64,000 nucleotides of DNA, taken from assembly GCA_029204225.1 (NCBI GenBank), contig CM055095.1:40600141-40664140 (forward strand), written 5' to 3'. Shown here piece after piece: positions 21,004 through 33,090 of this stretch. The position numbers were made by a program, and so were the translations under genes. The stretch comes from Diphasiastrum complanatum. Its lineage: Eukaryota; Streptophyta; Lycopodiopsida; Lycopodiales; Lycopodiaceae. Each line of letters opens with the position of its first letter. Position 1 is the first letter of the stretch. A model generated the notes under the pieces. It ran no database searches. It had not been told where the DNA came from and saw nothing but the letters and a program-made list of their open reading frames with translations.

Positions 21004-21225
21004 GGAGAGAAGAAAGAAAGAAAGAAACCTTTATTAAAGTCTTTTTCATGCCAAAAGGTGTATAAGACGAACGAGTACATCAGATAAAGTTGGACACAAG
21101 ATGGATCAGTGTCGTCAAATCAAAATAACAAAACTGGCTAAGAAGAGATTCATATAGTCAGGATTATATGGTGCGTAGACCATTTACATGTTCAACTGGA
21201 CATCTCTTCATTTCTCTCACCCAAG

Positions 21226-21296
21226 GGAGTTGGCTCAATTGGTTAACGCTTGACATCCAAAGTTTCTTTGGTCTCAAGTTCGAGCCTTCCATTGGA
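21226..21296 (+). repeat. tRNA-related SINE-like relic
   Basis: Contains an A-box-like TGGCTCAATTGG and, about 35 nt later, AAGTTCGAGCCTT, which resembles a B box. No full cloverleaf, tail or target duplication is visible. It overlaps the end of the minus-strand LINE-like reading. Confidence 0.35.
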
Positions 21297-22278
21297 AACC
21301 AAGAAGCATTTCTCTATCTCAGGCTCTATCTCAGAATTCTTCTCATTAACTATAGGCTTTCGATCGACAAGTTTGATAATACCATCACGATAGATAAGCC
21401 GCTTGCCAGTTGATAGAGCTTCTTGTCTTGCCTTCTTACGTTCTTGAACTTGGATGAAGGTAAGATTTTCGTCCAGGTAGATTTTGGTATCTCGCAATTT
21501 GAATCTCTTCTCTAAAACTTCACGCCGGTGAGACACTCATGTGAAGCGGATGGCAAGAGTATCCAAGTCCTTAGGTCGCCAAGCAGTTTCCATACCTTTG
21601 CCATGGTGTTGAAGATTTCCTTCCAAAAACTTTTCAGCTTGAGTCAACAACATTTTGAGAGTTCAGAATACCTCTAACACGAACATTGAGAGCTTTATGT
21701 TCTCGCAGACAGCTCTCAGTGAGCGTGGCTGAGATAAACGAAGGTGAAGGCGAAGGTGGAGAGATAATTGTAGACGAACCTTTAAGCACATCTGCCCATG
21801 ACTGGACAATCGTATGATGCTGTTCCACCCGATTTTTGAGCTGTTGGATTTTAGCTGAAGTAGCAATTTGAGAAGAAGCCTCACTTTTTATAACTGCAAC
21901 TTCGTTCTTGAGTTTTTGAATGGAAGTATTCAACTTCTAAAGATGCGATTGCACCACTAGAAACAGAGAATCATGAGAATCCAGTTGCTCTTTGTGATTG
22001 TTAAGGTATTCAAATAGACAGAGTTGATCATCCCGAAGAAGTTTGACCAAGGCATATGGAGGGAAAGAAACAGGTGCTTTTGGAGTGTCTGGAGTCAAGG
22101 GAATAGCTAAAGTAGTTTCACTATTGTCAAGAATAGGGTTTGATGGGGAGATAGGAATTGCAACAAGCATAGAAGGAGAAGTAGTAGGCGGATCTGGTTG
22201 TAAGGAAGATGTTGAAGCCATGCTGGAAACGGAAGATGGTTCAGGAGTAGAGGCAACGGCTCCTTTGCGATTTGGCAT
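21243..22278 (-). pseudogene. LINE ORF1-like pseudogene
   Basis: Minus-strand readings from 22278 run through a Ser/Pro-rich N-terminus, a segment of coiled-coil character (LVKLLRDDQLCLFEYLNNHK and LNTSIQKLKNEVAVIKSEAS), an ALNVRVRGIL strand resembling the RRM of LINE ORF1p, and after frame changes LRDTKIYLDENLTFIQVQER and KGKR-like LSTGKRLIYRDG, which resembles the ORF1p C-terminal domain. One stop (21939) and shifts near 21640 and 21540 disable it. No ORF2 follows. The assignment rests on motif order only. Confidence 0.45.
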
Positions 22279-22445
22279 ATCTTATTGCGATGGAGAAGGG
22301 CGCTCAAACCTACAGAGGTATAGATAAGCAATAGCGATGGCACACTTGCATCGGCAGGGCACCAGCAGTGGACAACGATGGAGCAGTCGCAATGGGCAAC
22401 GATGGAGCAAATCCGCAGGTTGCACAGGTTGGTGCCACACTGGAT

Positions 22446-22567
<122 letters not shown>

Positions 22568-22579
22568 TAACCCCCATGA

Positions 22580-23532
22580 GGAACTCAGTACATGCTTGAG
22601 AAAGTATGAATTGTTACCATGAGCTTGATCTACTTGGCCATGGGTCCACTTGCACTAAACAAAGTTGAGTTACAAAGGGTGGTACAAATTATTTTTGATA
22701 GATTAATATGTCAAGTATGGAATTGGGCTATGCAAATTGAAGGTGATAATCTATAGTGAGTGAGATGTTATTTTGATCAAAGGCAAAGTCATCATTCTCC
22801 ACCATTCTCCTCATCTTCACACTACAAACTTTGATGCTATCCATTTTTTCCGTCCCTTGAGAGAGATCACTGATATGGTATCTCCAAAGGCAAAACTTGT
22901 CTATCGTAAGTATGTAGTGTAGTAAAGGATTGATCCTAATATCACAACACACACATATCCAGATTAGACACAAATAGTAGGTGTTGTTGATATTTTACAC
23001 TGATGCTTGTCATAAGAGCATTTGCTCAATGTGGAGCACGAACAACACAAGTGATTACAGCCTAAATGCGGCGTAACTTCAGATGCTCAGTCTTCCGCCT
23101 CTCACAGTGAGTGCGAATTGGATGTCTATATACATAGCATATTTGTGATTACAAGAATTTCTTAGGTAATCTATAATTACAAGACTAGTTTAATCTGACC
23201 AGATGTTGGTCGTGAATGTACTTTATAGATTTGTACTAAACATGTATGTGCAAACCAATACATCTGTAGACAATAGACAAGTGTACAATTTACTTTGTGT
23301 AGTGTGTTGCAAATCGTCGATGTTTAGTCGATTGTCAAATCATTCGGACACTTCGGATAATTCGGTCGATCGTCAAAGTAGTCGGATGAATCGATCGTCG
23401 AAGTATGGCCAGGACTTCGAGCTTCTTCAAATAGTTTAAAATGACATTCGAATGTAGATATTAACGGGAATGGATACCCTTTACTCCGTAGATGAAGATA
23501 GTCTATAAGCTTCAATGAATGCTAAATCAGAT
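22580..23532. other. Spacer, nothing recognised
   Basis: No gene or element. A cluster of TCGATCGTC-like words at 23330-23410 is the only local structure. Confidence 0.5.
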
Positions 23533-23537
23533 ACTAC
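23533..23537. other. Target site duplication of H (left)
   Basis: ACTAC, matched exactly at 37015-37019. Confidence 0.93.
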
Positions 23538-26500
23538 TGTTAGCCGATATTTTCGCACAAAAAATCGGGCTAATATTGAAGTTTAAGTTTGCAATAATTG
23601 AAAAAACCGGCATGTAAAACCCGGTTATTAGCGATTAATCGGCACAAATTTGCCTTAGAGTTGGGTCCTAGCCCGCCCAAAATGAGGCTAGAGCAAATTT
23701 TGCGGCCTTATAAATGGCCGATAAATATTTTATGGCTTTTCAAAAAAATGGCCAGTTGTAAAAAAATAGCCGGTATGACCATGCTAAATCTCACCATGTA
23801 CTAACTCCATTTTTATTAGCATATGATCACTCAGTGTATTTTCAGGGAAACCGTGTTGTCGTGGGAGCCCTAATCATGAATGCCGAAAAATTCAACCACA
23901 GAAGAAAAAACCGAGAAAGAAAAGTTTCGGGTAAAAACAGGTATGGATTCAGTGTCAAGGAGTCACAGAAACCCTAACGGCAAAGTTTGGGCAATTTACG
24001 GACAGTTAACGAAATGTGTGGGCCAAGTGCTTAACCAACAGGCACAAAACCCAGACAAATGAGTAGTAGGCGCACGACTTTTGAAAAAAACAAAGAAAGG
24101 CCAAAAACGAAGGTACCTAAAGAAAAATGAGGGCCGCCTACAAAAAATAGGGGTTGAAAAAGGACCTCACCCAAAATTTGGATATTAAATGCCAAAACAC
24201 CTTGGAGGCTATAAAAATTGGGAGGTACACCCACTAGCCATTGACATTTTGGGATTCTAGGGTGTACAAAAGGGGAAACTTGAATGGCCTCCCTAGCCTT
24301 TGACAAAAATGGCATCTTGGCTAGTTTTGGAAGAGGGCCTTGAATGCACCATTCCCCCACTCTCTTATGGAGGCCACTAGATGTACTATCAAATGGGTTG
24401 AGGACAAATGGCTTGAAGGACATGAAGAATGGCAAGATGGCACTGTGAAGGGGATGCATTGGATTTTCCTATAAGGAGCCAACTCCTTGTATTTCAAATG
24501 TTAGTGCTTTTGGAAGTTAGTGCTTTTGTGAGTTAGTGCCTTTGTGAGTTGATAATTTGACCGTTGGATGGTGGAAAGTTTTTGAGAGTTAGAGAAAGTT
24601 TTTGAGAGTTAGATGTTCAATGCTTGCTTGTCTTGCGTTGGTGGTTTTCTGGTTACTTTCCTTATGATGTTATGAATGCTAGCATGCAATTATGGTTGTT
24701 GTGTATGATAAGAGTTGAGAGGCCAATGTAGTTTGATGTTGAGTGTTACAATAGAGTGAGGTTATGTTGATAGTTGGATATTGAGAGAGTTCCATGTTGA
24801 GAGTGAGTTGGAAGTCATTTAAGTTGGAAAGCATTTGGGGTGAGTCATTTGGAGTTGATGATTTTTGAGATTGAGAGTCATGTAGCTTTGTTGGTTACGT
24901 TCCATGTTGTTGTGAATGAGAGTTCCTAAATGCTTACTTGCTTGAGAATGCTTGAATGTTAGTGGGTTGAGTGTTAGTTCTCCTTTGTTGTTTTTAGTTC
25001 CATGTTAGTTGTTTAACATGTGGAATGTTTGTTTATTGGTGGAGATTGAGTAAATCATGGTAGATTGATGGTTGGAAGTGGGTTGTAGAGTAAGAGAATG
25101 AGAAAGCTGCTAGGATGAGCAGAAGGAAATCAAGTAAGTGATGTGTGGAGAGGCATTGGTGAGACTCCTATAGAGTTGTTGATGGATCCAAAAAAGAGGA
25201 ATGAAAGAGTTTTTGCAAAGGGGAAGGACCAACAAGATCAACATGCAGGTGCAGAGAGGTAGTCTGTTGGCCACATTAGTCTCATTTTGAATAGACGGTT
25301 GTAGGTCCTGCTGTGGATCTGCCCTGTGTCTACGACCTCCCACAGGCCTTCGTTGCGTCACTGGCTACCAATGCCTGTGTACTAGTTCTGGTTGCCTATA
25401 GTTCCTCCTACTATCGATTCACACCTGCCTACTGGATCTACGGCCATCTACGGACCTGCTGCGGCCTGTTCCAGGCCTCTGCGACCCACCCATCATTTTT
25501 TTGAGACTGTCTACACATGTAATCATTGTCAACAGGCGCATATCAGTTGTTTGTGGCCTATCAGATCTGCCTGCGAGCTGTCTTAGACAATTGGTGGCAT
25601 GTACCACCTGTCTGCACTTTGATTTTTGACTTTTGCAGCTGTCTACGACCACCACAACCTACGCACTGTCTGCCTGGGCAGCCTGTGACCTATTGGCTTG
25701 AGTATCTGCGATCTACTGTGAGGAAAATATGCGGCCTGGGAATCATCAAAAAATCAGAGATTTGAAAATTCTGACCGTTGCCCACATCTGAAACCTACTG
25801 GCCCTGCGATCTGCCTGCTGCCTCTGCCTTCAATATACTCGTTGGAGGTCTTTTTGCCTGCCTGCGGCCAGTGGCTACCTGCCACGTGACCTAAAACACC
25901 TGTAGTGCCAGCCCATCTTTGATAAATACCTCGCTGCATGTCTGCGGCCCACTAGCAGTCAAAATTCGGAAGAAAAATGACCTACAGCCTACCATGTCGT
26001 CGTCTTGCCTCACTGGACCTGCCTGAGATCCTTGCCTTGGTAGGGAGCAACAAATCACAAAGTTTTGATTCCACTGGAATGCGACAAACGAGGAAGACAA
26101 TATGGAACTCAAACCAGAAGCGCTACGGACAAATGGTTTTCGGAAAGCGAGGAACGAGAAAGAAATTGTAATTGAAGATTTAAAAGCGGCATTCATGACT
26201 AGTGCCTCTACGATTTTCAGCTTCTCTCTCACACTGAGGTATGGGTTTACCTCACATCGATTTTTATTCTCGTGTTTACTTGCTTTCAATTGGAATGTGG
26301 GTGTTTGATGTCTGTACTTGCTTTCGCTCATTGAATGAATGATAGGATACTGAGAATTCATTGTGTAACTGTATGAGGACCTAATCACTTCAATATTTCC
26401 GCATTTGCCATGTCCCTATCAGGACCTAAATGATTGTGATCCTTTTCTTGAACAAGTAGACATTGAAGTACCAGGTCTATGCGTATTTGTGGGTTTACCG

Positions 26501-27445
26501 GTAGTATGAACTCAGAATCACTTGCTTGCAATGGGAATGTTGTTTGCTTGAGTTCAGTAATTGCAATTATCTAACTAGTGAATGGATTGTCGTAGAGTAT
26601 GGTCGATTGTGCATTATAGTGAATCGTTTTTAGCACAAATTCGAATTCAGTCCGGAATCGTAATATTTTATAAACAAGTGCGACATGGCTACTTAGAACA
26701 ATGAGTGCCTATTTCCAACTCGTTTAGTGAAAGTGTTAAGTAAATAACTTTGTTTCGCACTGATTTAGAATGTGTTGTATGGAGAGAACCGTAGGCTGGG
26801 CAGTTAACATCTTGCTGAGTTAGATTTATTTAACGGCTATATGGAATCGTCAAGTTTTTAAAGTGTTTCTTACGATTTTTCCATTATGAAGCGTATTAAT
26901 TGGACCCGACCTCTGTGAAACACCAGAGCGGGCCGTCCATCATCCGCGGTTGAAATAAACCGCCTTGGTTAAGCGTAACACTAGTCACACCCGCCGTCGG
27001 TACTGTCTAGAAATACCTAGATCCGATGGTCGGCAAAAATACCGTCACTTAGCAAACAAAGCGCTGCGTATAACTTGCACCCCACGAGCATATCATAGAC
27101 AGTAAATCGGTTTCCAGTCCATGTAAGATTTTTACTAACTGTAAGGCAAATTCAATGGGGAAAGAGACATTAGCAAGATCCTAACGCAGTGATCAGAAGT
27201 TTTACGGAACCATAACCCTAGAAAGCTAGTGAATCATTGCACCAAAAGTGACAGTACCCCCTCCTTGCAACCGTATATCTAAGAACCCGGTTGGGGAGCA
27301 CGGGGCAATAGAGAAGGCCATCAGGGTTGGAAGTGGCAAATCCTCTATTGCTCACGTAGGGCCGAACCACCATTAGAGGTGGGGCCCCTTGACCCTTTTA
27401 GGACGTTTTGGCTGGACCAACTCCCCATCAAAATTGGACCTAACA
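23538..27445 (+). repeat. 5' LTR of H (3.9 kb)
   Basis: 3,908 bp, colinear over its whole length with 33091-37014. Contains a conserved TATA box and a CTGC/CCTG-rich tract (about 25300-26050). A minus-strand ORF occurs in both copies but does not look like a protein family. Very long for a plant LTR. Confidence 0.95.
24210..24217 (+). promoter_or_regulatory. Candidate TATA box in H LTR
   Basis: TATAAAAA preceded by CTTGGAGGC is conserved in the other LTR at 33755 (TATAAAAC). If used, it places the U3/R border near 24240 and leaves an R-U5 of about 3.2 kb. Confidence 0.45.
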
Positions 27446-27455
27446 TTGGATTAGC

Positions 27456-27656
27456 CATTTGCGGGTTGCTTATGTTGTTTGACACGCCAGATGCTTAACA
27501 TTGGTGCATCTGCCGGGAGCTAGAACCTTATAATGGGCTATTGTTTGAAGGGCGATTATCTCTACATAGGGTTGTGAACTATATGGATTTGTCATTTGCG
27601 GGTTGCTTATGTTGTTTGACCCGCCAGACGCTTAACATTGGTGCGTCTGCCGGGAG
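27456..27656 (+). repeat. Duplicated block carrying two PBS-like sites
   Basis: CATTTGCGGGTTGCTTATG and the following 45 bp occur twice, 137 bp apart (27456-27519 and 27593-27656). Each copy ends in TTAACA followed by TTGGTGC(A/G)TCTGCCGGGAG, which has the form of an LTR end plus a tRNA-complementary PBS, most like a diverged tRNA-Asp type. The real LTR end as defined by the 3' LTR is at 27445, so neither site is adjacent to it. Confidence 0.65.
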
Positions 27657-28200
27657 TGACTTGATAAGAGAATATTGCTTGGAGAGTAGTCATGCTAGCA
27701 ATGATCTACATGTATGTGTTGAGAACGATTCTACTGTTTAGACTGTCAACCGCACACTACCACCTCAGTGCGAGCTACTTTAGTAGTGTCGAATGTTGTT
27801 TTGAAAGACAATTATTAGGTCAAAGTGGTTAGCATCGCACAGAGATGTGTGCTGATCCTGCAAAGAGAGTGACAAGGGTTGTGGATCAACCTGCCAAAAG
27901 ATTATTCATAGGATGAAATCTGAGGTTGTCTGGATTTGAGATATCATATGCATTCTTATTGGATCTAATGAGGGCCTCGTACCTCAACATGATAAAACTT
28001 TTGGTTGGATTGTGGAAGCTCTTGCGATAGCCATTGCTAGAAAAGAGTGTGGTCCAATGGTTAGGATAGTGTCATCCAAGCAATAGAGCTGGATTCCCTC
28101 GATAGGAGAGCATAAACCATCGTTACAAAGATGTTAGTTATGAGACCAATCTAGCGTGATTGTGTCATTCTTGGCCTTCAACCGACCCAACATTGCTATC

Positions 28201-29922
28201 ATGGGGGGCTTTCACTCATTAGTTGGGTGGTTTCTCTCTTGGATGTGGGAGTTACTGGTGGACCCACCCAATGAAGAAGTACACTTTGTTGATCTAGGGT
28301 CATCCCAAACTAGAGACAACAAAGGATTCTGTACTGGTTGGTATTGGGCCACAAGCGATGATGAAATGCCCCCTCTAGACCAAGAACATCTCTATGAGCT
28401 AAATAGACCGACGAATATATCTGAGATGATGACAGAAGAAGAACTAGTTAAAACCATAGACACATTTCTAGGGACCTTTGATTTAAATGAGGCTAAAAGA
28501 GAAGATCTTACGTTAATAACACTAGATACGATAGATCTTGAAGAAAAACATGTTATACTAGAAGACCACTTGATCGAACCACAATGCACGGAGGAATCCC
28601 AACTGAATCTAGATGGATTTTCATATGCAGAGCTAGATTTGGCTATTGAAATTTCATCGCATGAGACTAGTCTACTGCCTAGAGAACCAAGTCCAACCAT
28701 AGATGGTGGAAGGAGGGCGGCCAGAGACCCACCTCTCTTCCCCTCAAAAGTTGTAGAGACTCGAGAACAATTACCACAAGACCTCACAAGGCCAATTCTT
28801 CTTGAGGATCGAGACGATATTACAACCGATCTGGAAATAGCAATAGCACTCTCATTGCAAGAGTGGGAAGCCTCATACACAGATGACATCCGACAAGAAG
28901 CAGAGATAGGAGAATTCCCAACACAAAATGAAAGTGAGGACGAGATTCTTAAACCAGTGAAGAGCTATAGTGATGAATCTGAGTGGGAGACTATATCTGA
29001 GGATGAAGAGCCAGAGCCCAATGAGGTGGCAGGTGATAAAGCAGTAAGTGAGGAAGAGACGGTAGGTGATGACATAGAGTCAGAATCGAAAAAAATGAAT
29101 GAAAGCGAGGTTGAGTCAAATCTGGATCTCGATCAAGCAGATCATAATGATCATAACATAAACGAAGAAGTCTTAGCTGAAGTTGACGATCGAGCTCAAG
29201 CACCAACTATGCAAACACCTGACTCTATACCTATTACACCGGTGACAAGGAGAGTCACTCAGCCAATAGTTGTGCCTGATGACACCGAGAGGGTACCTAG
29301 TATAGTAGGCTCTCTACCACAATTCCATGGAAACAATGATGAAGATGCCCACGAGCATCTCGAAGATTTTGAGACACTAATGGTTGTTAATGCAATTATG
29401 AATCCAGCGCATAGGATGATGTTATTTTCCACAACTCTGGTAGGAGAAGCTAGGCGCCGATACTATAATTTGCTCAAAGCTTCCATTACAGCCTGGGAAA
29501 AATGGTTTGAACTATTTTTATTAGAGTTTGGACTCAAATACAATATCGATAGCTTGATATTAGCTCTGACCACGATACAACAAGAACCAAACGAATCAGT
29601 ACGCCTATATGTTAAACGACTCAAGGAGCTCGTTCGCCAATTGAACATAGGGCTAGCGACAGAAGTATCATCTCAATTAGTACTCACCTTTTTCTTGAGG
29701 GGCCTACAACCAGCTATCCAGCTAGAAGTATGCCAATTTGGGGCTACATCATTTGAAGAAGCAATGTCTAGAGCCAGAACCACAAAAGAGGCCTTTCTTG
29801 CTACAAATGAATGCCAAACCATTTTAGCCATAATGAAAACTGTGAACCCTATGGTACCATTGAAAGAGAACACCAAACCAGTAGAACGTGATAAATCACC
29901 ACTTGATAGTCCCATTTTGTAG
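28201..29922 (+). CDS. gag: Gag-like protein of H
   Basis: Open from the ATG at 28201 to TAG at 29922, 573 codons, without internal stops. The N-terminal half is acidic and looks disordered. The C-terminal part (about 29300-29800) matches the Retrotrans_gag pattern: LPQFHGNNDEDAHEHLEDFE, then ARRRYYNLL, a W-rich helix (WEKWFELFLLEFG), the ESVRLYVKRLKELVRQL helix, and FLRGLQPAIQLEV. This is the capsid region of Ty3/gypsy elements. Two ubiquitin-interacting-motif-like helices occur at 28633-28665 and 28831-28863. A shortened Cys/His knuckle lies just past the stop, in another frame. An intact gag in an element lacking pol suggests selection on Gag or recent origin. Confidence 0.85.
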   Translation: MGGFHSLVGWFLSWMWELLVDPPNEEVHFVDLGSSQTRDNKGFCTGWYWATSDDEMPPLDQEHLYELNRPTNISEMMTEEELVKTIDTFLGTFDLNEAKREDLTLITLDTIDLEEKHVILEDHLIEPQCTEESQLNLDGFSYAELDLAIEISSHETSLLPREPSPTIDGGRRAARDPPLFPSKVVETREQLPQDLTRPILLEDRDDITTDLEIAIALSLQEWEASYTDDIRQEAEIGEFPTQNESEDEILKPVKSYSDESEWETISEDEEPEPNEVAGDKAVSEEETVGDDIESESKKMNESEVESNLDLDQADHNDHNINEEVLAEVDDRAQAPTMQTPDSIPITPVTRRVTQPIVVPDDTERVPSIVGSLPQFHGNNDEDAHEHLEDFETLMVVNAIMNPAHRMMLFSTTLVGEARRRYYNLLKASITAWEKWFELFLLEFGLKYNIDSLILALTTIQQEPNESVRLYVKRLKELVRQLNIGLATEVSSQLVLTFFLRGLQPAIQLEVCQFGATSFEEAMSRARTTKEAFLATNECQTILAIMKTVNPMVPLKENTKPVERDKSPLDSPIL

Positions 29923-30356
29923 GAGGTGTTGCACTTACACATTCCAAGACCTTTTGCTATTGTAGGGAGTGTGGCCATTCAGAGGATGGATGTTGGTCAC
30001 AAGAGAATGGTTTGAATACTAGAAATCAAAGGCAAGAACCGATAGGCCATGATGTCATGGATGACGAACTACTTAGAACCTACCAAACTTGGAATCAATC
30101 GCAGATAGATTATAGAGTGACCTCTCAGGGTGAGGTGACTAGAACGGAAGGAGAGAAGCCCCCGATAAACTTGTCAAAAACACTCATAGAAAAGAAACGG
30201 CTGAGGGTAACCCAAGATAGGGTACAGATAGACATCTCTAATGAAGAGTGTGAGGGAGCAAGTAAGCAGCTGGTAGACTCCAAAGACATTGAACCTAGAG
30301 ACGGATCACCCTCAATAGCTACTGTTGGAATAGAAGAACTATACCCTTGATTGGAA
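29923..30356 (+). pseudogene. H nucleocapsid remnant and following ORF
   Basis: In frame 0, immediately after the gag stop, the sequence reads FCYCRECGHSEDGCW, a knuckle-like cluster with shortened spacing (CX2CX1HX4C). The frame then stays open to 30350 as a hydrophilic protein rich in charged residues. It is best explained as a gag tail separated by a frameshift. No protease motif is present. Confidence 0.5.
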
Positions 30357-31338
30357 GCCGTATAGATGAAGAAACAACTCCCTCAGAAGTTAGTATGAGG
30401 CCATTCCCCTTGGAATTGAGACAAACCAAAGGGATTATACTTCGAAGAAAACCAGTCAAAACTCGATTATTCCTTAGGGCTATACAAGCTAGGATTCGAG
30501 AATGCAATCTTGTGAAGAAAGTAGTTTTGGGTGAGAAGCCTGGATCTACAAGCATACAAAGACATGGACATCAGATACAGTGGGTTGGGTTAGATCTACA
30601 GTGTTATGGGCTAGTCACTCACGAAATTTTAAATAGAAAGACTGAAGATTCACAGATCGAAAAGCTTAAACGACCTCCTCAGAATAGACAAGACAAGACC
30701 AATGACAAGAGACCCCCGCACGACTCAATAAGAACACTCATCCCCGAGGGGACTAGGGCGAGAGTACTGACGCTAACCTAGAGTAGGTTACAGACAGACC
30801 CACCTAGCAAAGAGTGGATGGAAGAGTGTGATCGGCAGGTGAGACTTGGAAGTCCACTAAGTCTAAGGAGCTTATATCATTCACATCTGTTGTTAATAAA
30901 CAAGCCACCGATGACCAAGCTGTACCTCCTGACGAGGACAGTGAAGGCGACTTAGACTAAGCAAAAGTACAGGACATAGTATGGATAGCCCCTGTAGATT
31001 ACTCCCCTAAATCTAGATCCATAGGCAGCTGTGTAGTGAAGCAAGAAAATGACAAGAATCATGAACTCCCACCTGATTCATTTGATCCGGAATCATTTGA
31101 TATCCAACGCTTATTCGAATATAAAAAAGCAACAATAGATGGCCACATGGTGGTAAACTTTGATAATTTTATCCAGGATAGTACTGGAACACCATATGAT
31201 CCATTCCTTTGGGACAAAGACCTACCCAACTACATCAGCAATGAAGAATCCGATCATGAAGAAAACATGGTGCTAAGATATTTCCTTGAACCAAATGATG
31301 ACCTAGAACTTTGGTCCACCTATCATATACATGAATGA
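30347..31338 (+). pseudogene. Further open segments of H, function unknown
   Basis: Two open segments, 30347-30781 and 31036-31338, in different frames and separated by stops. Both are hydrophilic. The second is acidic (ESFDIQRLFEYKKATIDGH, then NYISNEESDHEENM). They may be one decayed ORF downstream of gag. No family recognised; they are not RT, integrase or RNase H. Confidence 0.35.
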
Positions 31339-33090
31339 CCGAATATGCAAAACACTGAAGTGCAAGTTAGGGTTAAAGCGCATGATGAATATCCAGACAA
31401 CAAGGTGGATGTTGGATAGATGTGGTAAGGTGACAACAATACACCCTTATTCCTGATTTCACATGGGGGAGTTGAGGGGTGGTAAGTTTGACTTTACTTT
31501 GTCGATCTAGTTTTGTTATATTTTTTTTAATTTTTTGGTCAACATTGTATCTTGTTTTAAAATACCACTAAAAAATAAATAAATTTGTTTCAGTATGGGA
31601 TTCGTTATTACTACATGTGAGATTCATAGACACTATAAACGGTGATCTACAGATATCTCAGTTGACTTGACTCCATTCACTCACGCTGCATTGCATCATG
31701 TAGGCATAATGTGCTTGGTCATTTGATTGCAAGACCGTTGTCTCATGAATCCATACCCCTGCATTCTGCATATACTCTGAGCTGCATAGGGCATTACATA
31801 TTTTCTCCTATGGGCATGAGTGTTTGATCAGAAGCATAAAAGGGAGGGTAAGAGAGGAAAAAGTGGGAACAGAAACAATGCAGTGGGGTGGGGAGTGACT
31901 CCATCGCCCAAGATAAGGCATGATTGACTGGACAGTTGGAGAATTTCAGGACGTGACGGATAAAAAAAAAATCGAGAGTCTCCACATGATGGTTACATAC
32001 AGTGAGATAACAAGCTTGAAGCATCACTACTTCTTTGAGTAGTGAACCATTTGAGACAGTTGCTGAAGGAAATTTATGCTTTGTACATAAAGTCGGATCA
32101 GATGGAAGAGATGATCTGCAACGAATGTCTACATTTGAATCAGTTTGTCCACCTACTGATATCAGACAACTGAGAAGATTCTTCTTCATCTCCACTGACC
32201 GGAAACCATCTTTCATAAGGTCCCTACTAAAACAGAAAAAGAGAGAGAAAGAAAGACTGAAAGAAAAGTAAAAGAAAAAAGAGAAAAAAGAAAAAGACTC
32301 CAACCATCAGATCTCGAACCAATTTGTGAGGACGAGTGACGCCTTGCACATCCATAAGAGGTGAGGAAGATTTTCCTAATTGATTCCATAGACTAGTGGG
32401 AAACCAGTGTTTTCTACTATCTGGTGTATTGGATCTTAGGACAGTAAGTTGTCCTACATGGACCACTGTCACAATATAGGGCTTGAGAGAAGATTCAGTA
32501 CATAGAGGATAGATGGTTATTCCCCATTGAATTGGTTCTTAGAGACTATAAGTTGAATGTCTAAACAAGAGAAAAAAAGAAAAGGAAAAGAGTTGGTAAT
32601 CACCAGTTTGGACCGGTTTCAGAGTTGGGGCACTAAAGCCTCATCGTGCATACATTCACACACACATCAATGACACGATATTAGACACAATACTGTTGAC
32701 TTGCATCCATTTCATCATATCTCCAATCCTGAGATTTGCATTTGCATATCCCTCTATGCATGGGTCCGAAAGTGGGCATTGCCTTACATCTGATGGAACT
32801 GGGAGCATTTGCCGCTTAGGTCACAGGTGGGTTTTTGCAGGTATGAAGACACCAAATTGTTCAAAGATGCTGTGGTTAAATTCAATCCGGTTGCAGATGG
32901 ATCCTAAGGGCTAAATCGATGGCCTTTGGGTAGGAAGCTGTTGAAGACATCCTACCAACTCATGTGGTTAGCATCATCTAGTAAGGGTGCTGAGCCCACT
33001 AAAATTGATCCACCACCAGGAGTTGGTCTGCGAAACCAGAAACTCTGGGTCCGCCGTATGGGGACCATACTACCCAGTGGTAGTCACCAA
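31339..33090. other. Noncoding 3' internal region of H
   Basis: No ORF. A purine-rich CACATGGGGGAGTTGAGGGGTGG at about 31460-31485 resembles a gypsy PPT, but it lies 1.6 kb from the 3' LTR. The sequence directly before the LTR at 33091 is not purine-rich. Lysine-codon-like A/G-rich sequence occurs at 32230-32300. Confidence 0.5.

Larger units (their letters stand above)
19855..21225. other. RFC2 downstream spacer
   Basis: No coding feature. An AATAAA lies near 20264. Contains the direct repeat listed separately and an AT microsatellite. Confidence 0.5.

Noticed and set aside
24031-24459. Minus-strand ORF of 142 codons, also present at 33564-34013
   Set aside because: Present twice only because it lies in both LTRs of H. 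No domain, and the second copy does not show coding-type conservation by eye.
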